DNA of 64,000 bases from the NCBI GenBank assembly GCA_965261915.1, contig CBDHDW010000013.1:1302001-1366000 (forward strand), written 5' to 3'. How positions within the stretch are numbered: the first letter of the stretch is position 1; each line of letters opens with the position of its first letter. Origin of the DNA: JAIBDK01 sp965261915. GTDB lineage: Bacteria > Pseudomonadota > Gammaproteobacteria > Arenicellales > Poriferihabitantaceae. Below, in pieces: positions 35,876-44,437 of this stretch. The translations under genes and the position numbers were made by a program. The notes under the pieces were generated by a model. That model did no database searches, had not been told where the DNA came from, and saw only the letters and a list, made by a program, of their open reading frames with translations.

Positions 35876-36289
35876 TCAGCGGAGGAAAAAGCTGAACAGT
35901 GCAACCATTACGCCTGCGCTCCCCATTGTTAAGCCAACCATCCACTTAATTAGGTGTGCTTCGGTGTTGGCAATTTCTGTTCTAAGGGTTGCCTCGGTTT
36001 TGGCAATTTCTGCGTTAGTTTTGGCAATGTCTGCTCTAAGCGCAGTCTCGGTTTTGGCAATTTCTGCGTTAGTTTTGACAATTTCTGCTCTAAGCGCGGT
36101 CTCGGTTTTGGCAATTTCTACTTTAAGGGTTGCCTCGATTTTGGCTAATTCGTTTTTGGTGGCGAGGTTGGTGTTGAGCAGGTCAACTTGAGATTCGGCA
36201 AGTGCTTCGGCTTGTTGTACAGGCATACCGACCGCCGTCATACGTTTGACGAAACGGTGTGTATCAAAGGCGAGTGCATTAGAAGCCAT
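35876..36289 (-). CDS. DUF1640-type coiled-coil membrane protein, copy 1
   Basis: 137 aa. The N-terminus (F-D-T-H-R-F-V-K-R, then G-M-P-V-Q-Q-A-E-A-L) matches the DUF1640/MCUR1-like family. A long coiled coil of 18-residue units (A-E-I-A-K-T-E-T-A-L-R) leads to a single C-terminal transmembrane helix (G-S-A-G-V-M-V-A-L-F-S-F-F-L). Bacterial members have no established role; they are often found in repeats next to transposases. The coiled-coil DNA is itself repetitive and differs from copy 2 in unit order, though not in total length. Confidence 0.75.
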   Translation of the reverse strand: MASNALAFDTHRFVKRMTAVGMPVQQAEALAESQVDLLNTNLATKNELAKIEATLKVEIAKTETALRAEIVKTNAEIAKTETALRADIAKTNAEIAKTEATLRTEIANTEAHLIKWMVGLTMGSAGVMVALFSFFLR

Positions 36290-36394
36290 ACAGGAACTTT
36301 AATACAGGCACTATTGTTTGTCCACTGGAAATTGATAATTGAAAATGATGGTTAGGTTTTGATAAGAATATTATTTGACTGGATTCCTGCTTCC

Positions 36395-36514
36395 GAGTCT
36401 GTGCAAGAAACCCAATATCGTCATTCCTGCGCAAGAGACTGTGCAAGAAACCCGTATTCGTCATTCCTGTACCACCTCCGTCATTCCTATACCACCTCCG
36501 TCATTCCTGCGAAG
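36395..36514 (+). repeat. Cluster of short REP-like repeats
   Basis: There are several copies of CGTCATTCCTGCG or CGTCATTCCTGTACC, alternating with GAGACTGTGCAAGAAACCC. The second motif is almost the same as the IS1182 terminus. Related pieces lie at 35595-35622, 38381-38400, 41483-41510, 44151-44215 and 44265-44292. Confidence 0.7.
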
Positions 36515-38380
36515 GAGACTGTGCAAAAAAACCACCACCCTTGGTCACATTCTCATTACTGCCCTAATTCACCGACGTTGCTGGCATTTCAAACCAATAC
36601 ACCATCCCTGCAAAAATACCCAATAATGACGGTAATAAACATCCAAACCCTAGCTTAATTATGATATAATAACAAACCTAACTAGCTGATTCTAATCATT
36701 AAATAGAGGCTTTATGAGTGATTACATACGTGGATTAAATCGCCAACAACAACTGTTATTTCCAGAGCGGCTAGAGGACTATGTCGGCGAGAATGATCCA
36801 GTTCGTGTTATTGATGCCTATGTCGATAGCTTAGAGGTGGATGCCTTAGACTTTAAGACCAAATACAGTGACAAAAACAACAATGGTCGCCCCGCCTTTT
36901 GCCCAAAATTGATGCTGAAACTCTACATTTACGGCTATACCAATAAAATAAGAAGTTCCCGCCATCTGGCTCGGGAAACCCATAGAAATATCGAGCTTAT
37001 CTGGTTATTGCAAGGCTTAAAGCCCACCTATAAGACGATTGCTAATTTTAGAAAAAATAATGCCGCAGCACTCAAGAATACGTTTAAGGAATTTGTTTTG
37101 CTGTGCCAAAACATCAATCTCATTGAAGGTCAATTAGTGGCACTGGATGGAGCGTTTTTGCGAGCCAATGCGTCCAAAAATACCTTGATTGTTAAAGCCA
37201 CTGTGGATAAAAAAATAGCCAGGGTAACGCAGGCTATTGAGGACTACCTGAACTTATTAAACACCACAGACCAGCAGGAGGAACCGGAACAGACTCTGGA
37301 TAATCCTGATTTGATTGATAAAATACAAGCACTTAAAGAGCGCAAACAAAAGCTGGAAGAGGATTTGAATACCTTAGAGCAATTGGACAAGAAGCAACAT
37401 AACACAACCGACCCGGATGCCGCATTGATGTGCAAACCAGCGCATCATCTGGTCGCTTATAACTGCCAAATTGCGGTGGATGACAAAGCAAAGCTGATTG
37501 TCGCAACGGATGTATCAAGTCAAGGCAATGACGCACAGCAGTTGCATCAGATGGCAAGTCAGGCGAAAGAAACCTTAGCCCTTAAGACTTTGGCTGTGGT
37601 TGCCGACAAGGGCTATCACAGTGCAAAAGAGATAAAGAACTGTGTTGATGACAAAATCTACCCGATTATCCCGCCGATTGATACACAACAGAAACAAAAG
37701 AAAGCCGGCAGATACACGAAAGATGAGTTTGTCTATAACGAGGAGCAAGACGAATACACCTGCCCTAACGACAAAACACTGAAAAAAAGTGCAACCAAAA
37801 GCCTATCCAAAGGCAAGCTTGGGTTTATTTACAGCACCAGTGCCACAGATTGCAAGGCTTGCCCTGTGCGCAGTGAGTGTTTAGCAAAGCAAACGCCGCA
37901 CCGAAGAATATGGCGGTGGGAACATGAAGCCTTTATACAAGCCTATCGCAAGTCTATGCAAACAGAATCAGCCAAGGCGATTAGCAAAAGAAGAGGGGCG
38001 ATTGTGGAGCATCCTTTTGGCACCATAAAGCGGTCATTAGGCTGGGATCACTACCTGGTCAGAGGCAAAGAAAAAGTATCCGGTGAAAACGCATTGATTA
38101 TGTTTTGCTATAACTTTAAGCGTGTTTTGAACCTGCTAGGCACAAGGCTGTTCAATCAACTGCTGTTGGCTATAAAAGCAGGCGATATTGCAGTCGTCAT
38201 GCAAGCAATCAAGCGACATCTTCCTTTTTTGCGTCCACTATTCGATTATTTATGCCAGAAATACTTATTGTCGCAGCAAACAAACTTATTTCACCCGCCT
38301 GCTTTTAATAAGAACCTTTTTACCCGTGCCTGACTCAAAAGTCTCAATAGTGGGTGAGTCGGCGTTTGTTGCACAGTCTC
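36515..38380 (+). mobile_element. IS1182-family element, copy 1
   Basis: 1866-bp element bounded by GAGACTGTGCAA (36515-36526) and its inverse TTGCACAGTCTC (38369-38380). It carries one intact transposase gene. It lies among REP-like repeats that contain the same terminal sequence, so the exact target duplication cannot be read. Confidence 0.75.
36714..38333 (+). CDS. IS1182-family transposase, copy 1
   Basis: 539-aa DDE transposase with N-terminal DUF772 (F-C-P-K-L-M-L-K-L-Y-I-Y-G-Y), then V-A-L-D-G-A-F-L-R-A-N-A-S (first Asp), V-V-A-D-K-G-Y-H-S-A (second Asp) and the C-terminal E-H-P-F-G-T-I-K-R-S-L-G-W (Glu). A cysteine-rich zinc-like motif (C-K-A-C-P-V-R-S-E-C) precedes the Glu. It is intact. 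A good AGAGG ribosome site precedes the start. Confidence 0.9.
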   Translation: MSDYIRGLNRQQQLLFPERLEDYVGENDPVRVIDAYVDSLEVDALDFKTKYSDKNNNGRPAFCPKLMLKLYIYGYTNKIRSSRHLARETHRNIELIWLLQGLKPTYKTIANFRKNNAAALKNTFKEFVLLCQNINLIEGQLVALDGAFLRANASKNTLIVKATVDKKIARVTQAIEDYLNLLNTTDQQEEPEQTLDNPDLIDKIQALKERKQKLEEDLNTLEQLDKKQHNTTDPDAALMCKPAHHLVAYNCQIAVDDKAKLIVATDVSSQGNDAQQLHQMASQAKETLALKTLAVVADKGYHSAKEIKNCVDDKIYPIIPPIDTQQKQKKAGRYTKDEFVYNEEQDEYTCPNDKTLKKSATKSLSKGKLGFIYSTSATDCKACPVRSECLAKQTPHRRIWRWEHEAFIQAYRKSMQTESAKAISKRRGAIVEHPFGTIKRSLGWDHYLVRGKEKVSGENALIMFCYNFKRVLNLLGTRLFNQLLLAIKAGDIAVVMQAIKRHLPFLRPLFDYLCQKYLLSQQTNLFHPPAFNKNLFTRA

Positions 38381-38645
38381 GCAAGCAGGAATCCAGTCAA
38401 ACCCGCAACAGTTTCCCACATATAACACGACTTGGCAGGATATTTTTGCACAATCTCTTCCGTGTGGTGACTGGCGGAAGTGCGGCTTTAGCCGCGCCAC
38501 TCCTTTTATCCATCCATGCAAATACGCTGCTACGGTCATCGAAAAATTTTTCATTAGTTGTGCTACAGTAACGCTATCGATTGAGGTGTTTATACACTCC
38601 GAAAATAAATCGCGCAAATAACCATTTAACTGGAGGAGCTTCATA
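38381..38645 (+). other. Gene-free leader region of the subtilisin autotransporter
   Basis: It holds a REP-like piece, a stretch resembling 35630-35675 (TTATCCATCCATG then ATCATCG) and, from about 38556, a leader module also present at 44320-44470. That module has GCTACAGT-ACG, TTATACA-TCC, CGTGCAAATAAC or CGCGCAAATAAC, then AACTGGAGGAG and an ATG. No gene is supported on either strand. Confidence 0.6.
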
Positions 38646-38693
38646 ATGAAATCATCGTTTATCATAAAAACTCTTAATAAGACCTTTGCATAA
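38646..38693 (+). pseudogene. Leader start codon cut off from its gene by a MITE
   Basis: ATG 38646 has a strong GGAGG site and reads M-K-S-S-F-I-I-K-T-L-N before the MITE, whose first bases give K-T-F-A and a stop. The homologous leader at 44438 reads M-K-L-S-F-S-I-K-I-L-N-N. This is probably the original start of the autotransporter at 38880. Confidence 0.55.
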
Positions 38694-38825
38694 TTCAAAA
38701 TGTTGGCAGAAGAGAGATTAAACCTGTTCCTGTTGCGACAAAAATGTCGTTTTTAACAAGCTAATGACTGGTTTTTAACGAAAAATCAGAAATCTTTTAT
38801 CGCTAATCCGATTTATGCAAAGGTC
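38681..38825. mobile_element. 145-bp MITE with 9-bp target duplication
   Basis: Terminal inverted repeats GACCTTTGCATAA and TTATGCAAAGGTC are flanked by TCTTAATAA on both sides (38672-38680 and 38826-38834). The homologous leader near 44470 lacks it and shows the empty site. The ends resemble those of the IS5-type element whose right end is at 54304-54318. A 9-bp duplication fits the IS903 branch of IS5. Confidence 0.85.
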
Positions 38826-38845
38826 TCTTAATAATAATATAGTTA

Positions 38846-38853
38846 CCCCCCCC
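38846..38853 (+). promoter_or_regulatory. C8 homopolymer, candidate phase-variation switch
   Basis: Eight Cs lie between the leader ATGs and the autotransporter frame. With nine Cs, the frame of ATG 38646 (without the MITE) or ATG 38815 (in the MITE end) would run into the lipoprotein signal. With eight it does not, leaving only GTG 38880. Neisserial NalP, a similar protease, is switched by a poly-C tract. Confidence 0.5.
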
Positions 38854-38879
38854 ACAACATACGCACCACCACACAGCGG

Positions 38880-41390
38880 GTGGACAGCATCGCTAAATTC
38901 TTTCCTTTATGTGTGTTGTTTTTGTTCCTGCTGACCGCTTGTGGTGGTGGTGGTGGAGTTACACCAACTACACCAACTACACCAACTACACCAACTACAC
39001 CAACTACACCAACTACACCAGTCTTTGTGCCGCGTAGCACGCCATCTGCCAGCGTTCTTAACCGTCCCGATCCTGCCAATTACGCCAGCGACAAACGCGC
39101 CTTTGAAGTATTTCCAGAATACATGGTGAAATATAGCCTTAGGGACAAAGATCGGACTGATTCGCACTTGCATCGCATAAACGCTGCGGCTGCCTATGCC
39201 CGCGGTGCCACGGGTGCTGGAGAGACTATTGCCATTGTGGACACAGGTGTTCGGGAGACCCATAGGGAGTTTTCCCGTGGCAATGGTAACAAAGTTACTC
39301 TGCTAACCCAATCAGTCTATGTTCCAGAGAACGACGACAAACGCCACGGTACTTTGGTGGCCGCATTGGCGGCCGGTAATCGTGATAGTGGCTCCGGCTT
39401 GAATATGCATGGGGTGGCTTTCGATGCCAGTGTGCATTTCACAGCGATCCGACTCGGAACCTCCGATGGCATTTATCGTCCCTTCAGACTGGAAAATTAC
39501 TCTGAGTCGAACGACCGTGGTAATCCGTTTTTTTACAGAAATATTATTCGGACGGCACAAACCGCTGGTGCCGCTATTGTTAATCTGAGTTTTGGGGTTA
39601 ACGGCGTGATTTCAGGATATGACCGCGGAGAAATTCGAAGCCGTTTCGCGCATACCGCCGCCGCACTGGCGCAAAAGATTATCCTAGATGCCGATAAAAC
39701 AATTCTCGTTTGGGCCGCGGGGAATGCCGGTGGTACTCGTTATGAAAACGGCGATCCAGCCCCATTTGATTCGCCGGAGATATGGCCAGGTCTTGGCGCA
39801 TACTTCACCGAACTACAAAGCCATACGCTGGCTGTAGTGGCGTTAGATCAGGATGGTAGCATCGCCAGCTACTCGAATCGTTGTGGCATTGCCAAAGCAT
39901 TCTGTCTTGCCGCACCGGGCTCCGCTTTGGTTTCCGCATATTCGTTTGGCGATTCTGAATACCGCTTGTGTTCAGGCACTTCTTGTGCCGCACCACTGGT
40001 CAGTGGCTCGCTCGCCCTGTTACGCCAATATTTTCGTGGACAGCTCGGCAACACCGAATTGGTCAATCGCCTGCTTGCCACCGCCAATCGTACGGGGATT
40101 TATGCCGACTCCGATATTTATGGACATGGGTTGGTCGATCTGGATGCGGCGACTGCGCCGGTCGGGACGGTGATGAGCGGGTTGCCCAATAATCCCAATA
40201 GCCGACCGCTTGCTGAGAGTGCGATTACCCTGTCGAGCGGTGCTTTTGGGGACTCGTTACAACGCCAGTTGGCGGATCTGGAAGTCGCTGGTTTTGATGC
40301 CCTCGGCGCACCCTTTTTTCAATCGGCGGCAACTTTGGTAACGCAACCGAGGCGGCAATCTAGTATTGCCAGAATTATTGCCAACAAGCAACGCCAGCGG
40401 GTGCAGGTGGCACCTTATCAACGCGCGTGGCAACACAATAACGCGAACAATGGTGCGACCTTATCACTAACGATGGGGCACGGTGCGGTAACCGATGCGC
40501 GGCTTGCTTTCGCAGATGGATGGTGGGTGTCCTATCGTCAGCATGGCGGTCAGCAGCTTGGTTTGTACGCGCCGTCATTCGCCAATTCGCACGCTGAGAT
40601 AGGCACGAACGGGGCATATGGCTTGGGCGAGCGTTTTAATGAGCCACTGGCATTTGTCGCGCCGTATTTGTCTCATGTGCGCGATGGACCAGGAATTGGC
40701 TGGCGTTCATCTGAGTCCGCGAACAGACGCTTCGGTTTTGCACTGATGCACGGTGCGCCACAATTCGATGACCAGCAAACTTCGGGCGGCAAGCGTGGTA
40801 TCGGCGTATTGATGAGCATGACGATGCAGCGCAAGGATTCGGCTACCGGGCTGTCGTTACAGGTCGGAGCGGTACGCGAGCGCGCTGGCTTCCTCGGCGC
40901 ACAAACGCAAGGCGCATTCGGCAAAACCACGGCGGCGACTACCTTTGCCGGTCTCAACGGGGCTTGGACGCTCGGTACGAATAACCATTGGCAGTTACTG
41001 GCATCAGCATATCTTGGGCGTACGCGAACGCAGACTGGTGCTGGTTTATTGCATGATGTCAGCCCCATCGTTAGTAGCGCGTTTAGCCTCGGTGCCGTGC
41101 GTGCATCACTTATGCAAGCGGACGACTGGTTCGGACTACGCCTGTCGCAACCATTGCGCGCCGAGCGAGGCAAGGCGCAATTACGCCTGCCGGTCGGGCG
41201 TACCAAATATGGTCAAGTGGTGTATAAAAACCACACCGTTAGTTTGAGTCCTGCACGCGCCCTCCACGCCGAGGCATTATATAGCGCGTCCATCGCTGGT
41301 GGCGAATTGACGACCCGCATGGGACTGCAACATCACAACAATAACACTAGCCGGGCGTTTATGCGCGTTACTTTTGAACATCGGTTTTGA
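38880..41390 (+). CDS. Subtilisin-like autotransporter lipoprotein (NalP/AspA type)
   Basis: 836 aa from GTG 38880. A lipoprotein signal ends in L-L-T-A-C (Cys about 21), followed by a Gly run and a T-P-T tandem-repeat linker. The S8 serine protease domain has catalytic Asp in I-V-D-T-G-V, His in R-H-G-T-L-V-A-A-L and Ser in G-T-S-C-A-A-P. The last 270 residues are rich in beta strands and end in F-E-H-R-F, an autotransporter barrel with the required C-terminal Phe. It should be displayed on the outer membrane and may process other surface proteins, as NalP does. It is intact, but its native start is displaced by a MITE. Confidence 0.88.
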   Translation: MDSIAKFFPLCVLFLFLLTACGGGGGVTPTTPTTPTTPTTPTTPTTPVFVPRSTPSASVLNRPDPANYASDKRAFEVFPEYMVKYSLRDKDRTDSHLHRINAAAAYARGATGAGETIAIVDTGVRETHREFSRGNGNKVTLLTQSVYVPENDDKRHGTLVAALAAGNRDSGSGLNMHGVAFDASVHFTAIRLGTSDGIYRPFRLENYSESNDRGNPFFYRNIIRTAQTAGAAIVNLSFGVNGVISGYDRGEIRSRFAHTAAALAQKIILDADKTILVWAAGNAGGTRYENGDPAPFDSPEIWPGLGAYFTELQSHTLAVVALDQDGSIASYSNRCGIAKAFCLAAPGSALVSAYSFGDSEYRLCSGTSCAAPLVSGSLALLRQYFRGQLGNTELVNRLLATANRTGIYADSDIYGHGLVDLDAATAPVGTVMSGLPNNPNSRPLAESAITLSSGAFGDSLQRQLADLEVAGFDALGAPFFQSAATLVTQPRRQSSIARIIANKQRQRVQVAPYQRAWQHNNANNGATLSLTMGHGAVTDARLAFADGWWVSYRQHGGQQLGLYAPSFANSHAEIGTNGAYGLGERFNEPLAFVAPYLSHVRDGPGIGWRSSESANRRFGFALMHGAPQFDDQQTSGGKRGIGVLMSMTMQRKDSATGLSLQVGAVRERAGFLGAQTQGAFGKTTAATTFAGLNGAWTLGTNNHWQLLASAYLGRTRTQTGAGLLHDVSPIVSSAFSLGAVRASLMQADDWFGLRLSQPLRAERGKAQLRLPVGRTKYGQVVYKNHTVSLSPARALHAEALYSASIAGGELTTRMGLQHHNNNTSRAFMRVTFEHRF
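38961..39020 (+). repeat. 9-bp in-frame tandem repeat (Thr-Pro linker)
   Basis: ACACCAACT is repeated six times plus a partial unit, encoding T-P-T repeats right after the lipidated Cys and Gly run. Changes in copy number keep the frame, so the linker length can vary between strains. Confidence 0.9.
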
Positions 41391-41763
41391 TGATGGTTAT
41401 CAGTTATCAGCCATCAGTGGAAAATTGAAAATGGAGAATGCGGCAGAGGATGAGTATGGCAGTCCCCAATCCAATTTCCGTCATTCCTCGGAAGCAGGAA
41501 TCCAGTGAAACAGCCAATCCTCTTATCCATCCATGTAAATGCTCTTCGGCGATCATCGGGCAATGGACGGTGAATTGATAATTGGAAATGATGGTTAGGT
41601 TTTGAAAGTGGAAGTCTCGGAAGTGTGGGGTTGGTATCGCCCGTGTACACGATAACCATGCTAAATAGCATCCTGATTGAGCAACACCCAACGAGTCAGA
41701 ATGACTTCGTATCATGGACGAAAATCATTGAGGAAAATCATTGTGAGTATCCATGATGATTTG

Positions 41764-42177
41764 TCAGCGGAGGAAAAAGCTGAACAGTGCAACCATTACG
41801 CCTGCGCTCCCCATTGTTAAGCCAACCATCCACTTGATTAGGTGTGCTTCGGTGTTGGCAATTTCTGCCCTGGTTTTGGCAATTTCTACTTTAAGGGTTG
41901 CCTCGATTTTGGCAATGTCTGCTTTCAGCGCGGTCTCAGTTTTGGCAATTTCTGCGTTAGTTTTGGCAATTTCTGCTCTAAGCGCGGTCTCGGTTTTGGC
42001 AATTTCTACTTTAAGGGTTGCCTCGATTTTGGCTAATTCGTTTTTGGTGGCGAGGTTGGTGTTGAGCAGGTCAACTTGAGATTCGGCAAGTGCTTCGGCT
42101 TGTTGTACAGGCATACCGACCGCCGTCATACGTTTGACGAAACGGTGTGTATCAAAGGCGAGTGCATTAGAAACCAT
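41764..42177 (-). CDS. DUF1640-type coiled-coil membrane protein, copy 2
   Basis: 137 aa, same ends as the copy at 35876 (F-D-T-H-R-F-V-K-R start, C-terminal transmembrane helix). The coiled-coil middle has a different unit order: units of the K-I-E-A-T-L-K-V-E type appear twice where copy 1 has A-E-I-A-K-T-E-T. Equal length with shuffled units suggests gene conversion or recombination within the repeat. Function unknown. Confidence 0.75.
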   Translation of the reverse strand: MVSNALAFDTHRFVKRMTAVGMPVQQAEALAESQVDLLNTNLATKNELAKIEATLKVEIAKTETALRAEIAKTNAEIAKTETALKADIAKIEATLKVEIAKTRAEIANTEAHLIKWMVGLTMGSAGVMVALFSFFLR

Positions 42178-42284
42178 ACAGGAACTTTAATACAGGCACT
42201 ATTGTTTGTCCACTGGAAATCGGAAATTGATAATGATGGCTAGGTTTTGATTAAGAATATTTATTTTACTGGATTCCCGCTTTC

Positions 42285-44151
42285 GAGACTGTGCAAAAAA
42301 CCCACCACCCTTGGTCACATTCTCATTACTGCCCTAATTCACCGACGTTGCTGGCATTTCAAACCAATACACCATCCCTGCAAAAATACCCAATAATGAC
42401 GGTAATAAACATCCAAACCCTAGCTTAATTATGATATAATAACAAACCTAACTAGCTGATTCTAATCATTAAATAGAGGCTTTATGAGTGATTACATACG
42501 TGGATTAAATCGCCAACAACAACTGTTATTTCCAGAGCGGCTAGAGGACTATGTCGGCGAGAATGATCCAGTTCGTGTTATTGATGCCTATGTCGATAGC
42601 TTAGAGGTGGATGCCTTAGACTTTAAGACCAAATACAGTGACAAAAACAACAATGGTCGCCCCGCTTTTTGCCCAAAATTGATGCTGAAACTGTATATCT
42701 ATGGCTATACCAACAAAATAAGAAGCTCCCGCCTTCTGGCTCGGGAAGCGCATAGAAATATCGAGCTTATCTGGTTGTTGCAAGGCTTAAAACCCACCTA
42801 TAAGACGATCGCGAATTTTAGAAAAAATAATGCCGCAGCACTCAAGAATACGTTTAAGGAATTTGTTTTGTTGTGCCAAAACATCAACCTCATTGATGGT
42901 CAATTAGTGGCACTAGATGGGGCATTTTTGCGTGCCAATGCATCCAAAAACACCTTGATTGTTAAAGCCACTGTGAATAAGAGAATAACCAAGGTAACGC
43001 AGGCTATTGAGGACTACCTGAGCTTATTAAACACCACAGACCAGCAGGAGGAGCCAGAAAAGACCCTGAATGTCCCTGATTTGACTAATAAAATACAAGC
43101 ACTTAAAGACAAGAAACAAAAGTTGGAAGAGGATTTGAATAGGTTAGAGCGACTGGGCAAGAAGCAACATAACACAACCGACCCGGATGCCGCATTGATG
43201 TGCAAACCAGCGCATCATCTGGTCGCTTATAACTGCCAAATTGTGGTGGATGACAAAGCAAAGCTGATTGTTGCGACGGATGTATCAAGTCAAGGCAATG
43301 ACGCACAACAGTTGCATCATATGGCAAGCCAGGCGAAAGAAACCTTAGCCCTTAAGATTTTGGCTGTGGTTGCCGATAAGGGCTATTACAGCGCAACCAA
43401 GATAAAGGACTGTGTTGATGACAAAATCTACCCGATTATCCCGCCGATTGATACACAACAGAAACAAAAGAAAGCCGGCAGATACACGAAAGATGAGTTT
43501 GTCTATAACGAGGAGCAAGACGAATACACCTGCCCTAACGACAAAACACTGAAAAAAAGTGCAACCAAAAGCCTATCCAAAGGCAAGGTTGGGTTTATTT
43601 ACAGCACCAGTGCCACAGATTGCAAGGCTTGCCCTGTGCGCAGTGAGTGTTTAGCAAAGCAAACGCCGCACCGAAGAATATGGCGGTGGGAACATGAAGC
43701 CTTTTTACAAGCCTATGGTGAGGTAATGCAAACAGAATCAGCCAAAGTGATTAGCAAAAGAAGAGGCTCGATTGTGGAGCATCCTTTTGGCACCATAAAG
43801 CGGTCATTAGGCTGGGATCACTACTTGCTCAGAGGCAAAGAAAAAGTATCCGGAGAAAACGCATTGATTATGTTTTGCTATAACTTTAAGCGTGTTTTGA
43901 ACCTGCTAGGCACAAGGCTGTTCAATCAACTGCTGTTGGCTATAAAAGCAGGCGATATTGCAATCGTCATGCAAGCAATCAAGCGACATCTTCCTTTTTT
44001 GCGTCCACTATTCGATTATTTATGCCAGAAATACTTATTGTCGCAGCAAACAAACTTATTTCACCCGCCTGCTTTTAATAAGAACCTTTTTTACCCGTGC
44101 CTGACTCAAAAGTCTCAATAGTGGGTGAGTCGGCGTTTGTTGCACAGTCTC
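42285..44151 (+). mobile_element. IS1182-family element, copy 2
   Basis: 1867 bp between GAGACTGTGCAA (42285) and TTGCACAGTCTC (ends 44151), the same termini as copy 1. The transposase gene is intact. With copy 1 it brackets the subtilisin autotransporter in direct orientation, like a composite transposon. Confidence 0.75.
42484..44121 (+). CDS. IS1182-family transposase, copy 2
   Basis: 545 aa, nearly identical to the copy at 36714. The same DDE motifs are present (D-G-A-F-L-R-A-N, A-D-K-G-Y-Y-S-A, E-H-P-F-G-T-I-K-R). A one-base difference near the 3' end adds six residues. Scattered substitutions, denser in the linker around residues 160-240, show the copies have diverged for some time. 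Confidence 0.9.
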   Translation: MSDYIRGLNRQQQLLFPERLEDYVGENDPVRVIDAYVDSLEVDALDFKTKYSDKNNNGRPAFCPKLMLKLYIYGYTNKIRSSRLLAREAHRNIELIWLLQGLKPTYKTIANFRKNNAAALKNTFKEFVLLCQNINLIDGQLVALDGAFLRANASKNTLIVKATVNKRITKVTQAIEDYLSLLNTTDQQEEPEKTLNVPDLTNKIQALKDKKQKLEEDLNRLERLGKKQHNTTDPDAALMCKPAHHLVAYNCQIVVDDKAKLIVATDVSSQGNDAQQLHHMASQAKETLALKILAVVADKGYYSATKIKDCVDDKIYPIIPPIDTQQKQKKAGRYTKDEFVYNEEQDEYTCPNDKTLKKSATKSLSKGKVGFIYSTSATDCKACPVRSECLAKQTPHRRIWRWEHEAFLQAYGEVMQTESAKVISKRRGSIVEHPFGTIKRSLGWDHYLLRGKEKVSGENALIMFCYNFKRVLNLLGTRLFNQLLLAIKAGDIAIVMQAIKRHLPFLRPLFDYLCQKYLLSQQTNLFHPPAFNKNLFYPCLTQKSQ

Positions 44152-44437
44152 TTTCGCAGGAATGACGGAATTGGGTTTCTTTCACAGTCTCGGAAGCGGG
44201 AATCCAGTAAAACAGCCAAACCCGCAAGGGTTTTCCACCTGTAATGTGATTGAGCGGGATTTCTTGCACAGTCTCTTTCGCAGGAATGACGGGTTAAGTT
44301 GGTTTTCCATTTCCCATTAATTTTCAATTAGCTATGCTACAGTGACGTTTTCGAGCGGAGTGCTTATACATTCCACAGGGTAGGCCGTGCAAAAAATAAG
44401 TCGTGCAAATAACCCTTTTAACTGGAGGAGTTTCCGA
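44152..44437 (+). other. Repeat-rich leader region of the giant LRR gene
   Basis: It contains two REP-like units (CTTTCGCAGGAATGACGG), IS1182-terminus-like CACAGTCTC pieces and, from about 44320, the same leader module found before the subtilisin gene (TGCTACAGTGACG, TTATACATTCC, AACTGGAGGAG). No coding sequence is supported. Confidence 0.6.

Larger units (their letters stand above)
35514..38380 (+). repeat. Large direct repeat, copy 1 (pairs with 41402-44151)
   Basis: Sequence from AGTTATCAGCCATCAG onward is shared almost base for base with 41402-44151. It covers a degenerate leader, the DUF1640 gene, a REP-like stretch and a whole IS1182. Copy 1 has about 118 extra bases of short repeats at 36395-36514 and some point differences in the transposase. 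Confidence 0.9.
41402..44151 (+). repeat. Large direct repeat, copy 2 (pairs with 35514-38380)
   Basis: Second copy of the DUF1640/IS1182 segment, starting 12 bp after the autotransporter stop. Offset to copy 1 is 5888 bp through the DUF1640 gene, then 5770 bp because copy 1 has an extra short-repeat cluster. Confidence 0.9.

Noticed and set aside
35954..36150. CRISPR-like short repeats
   Set aside because: The units are contiguous, without unique spacers, and encode the DUF1640 coiled coil.
38843..39263. Minus-strand frames with V-V-G or C-S-W-C repeats
   Set aside because: Shadows of the Thr-Pro tandem repeat in the autotransporter gene.
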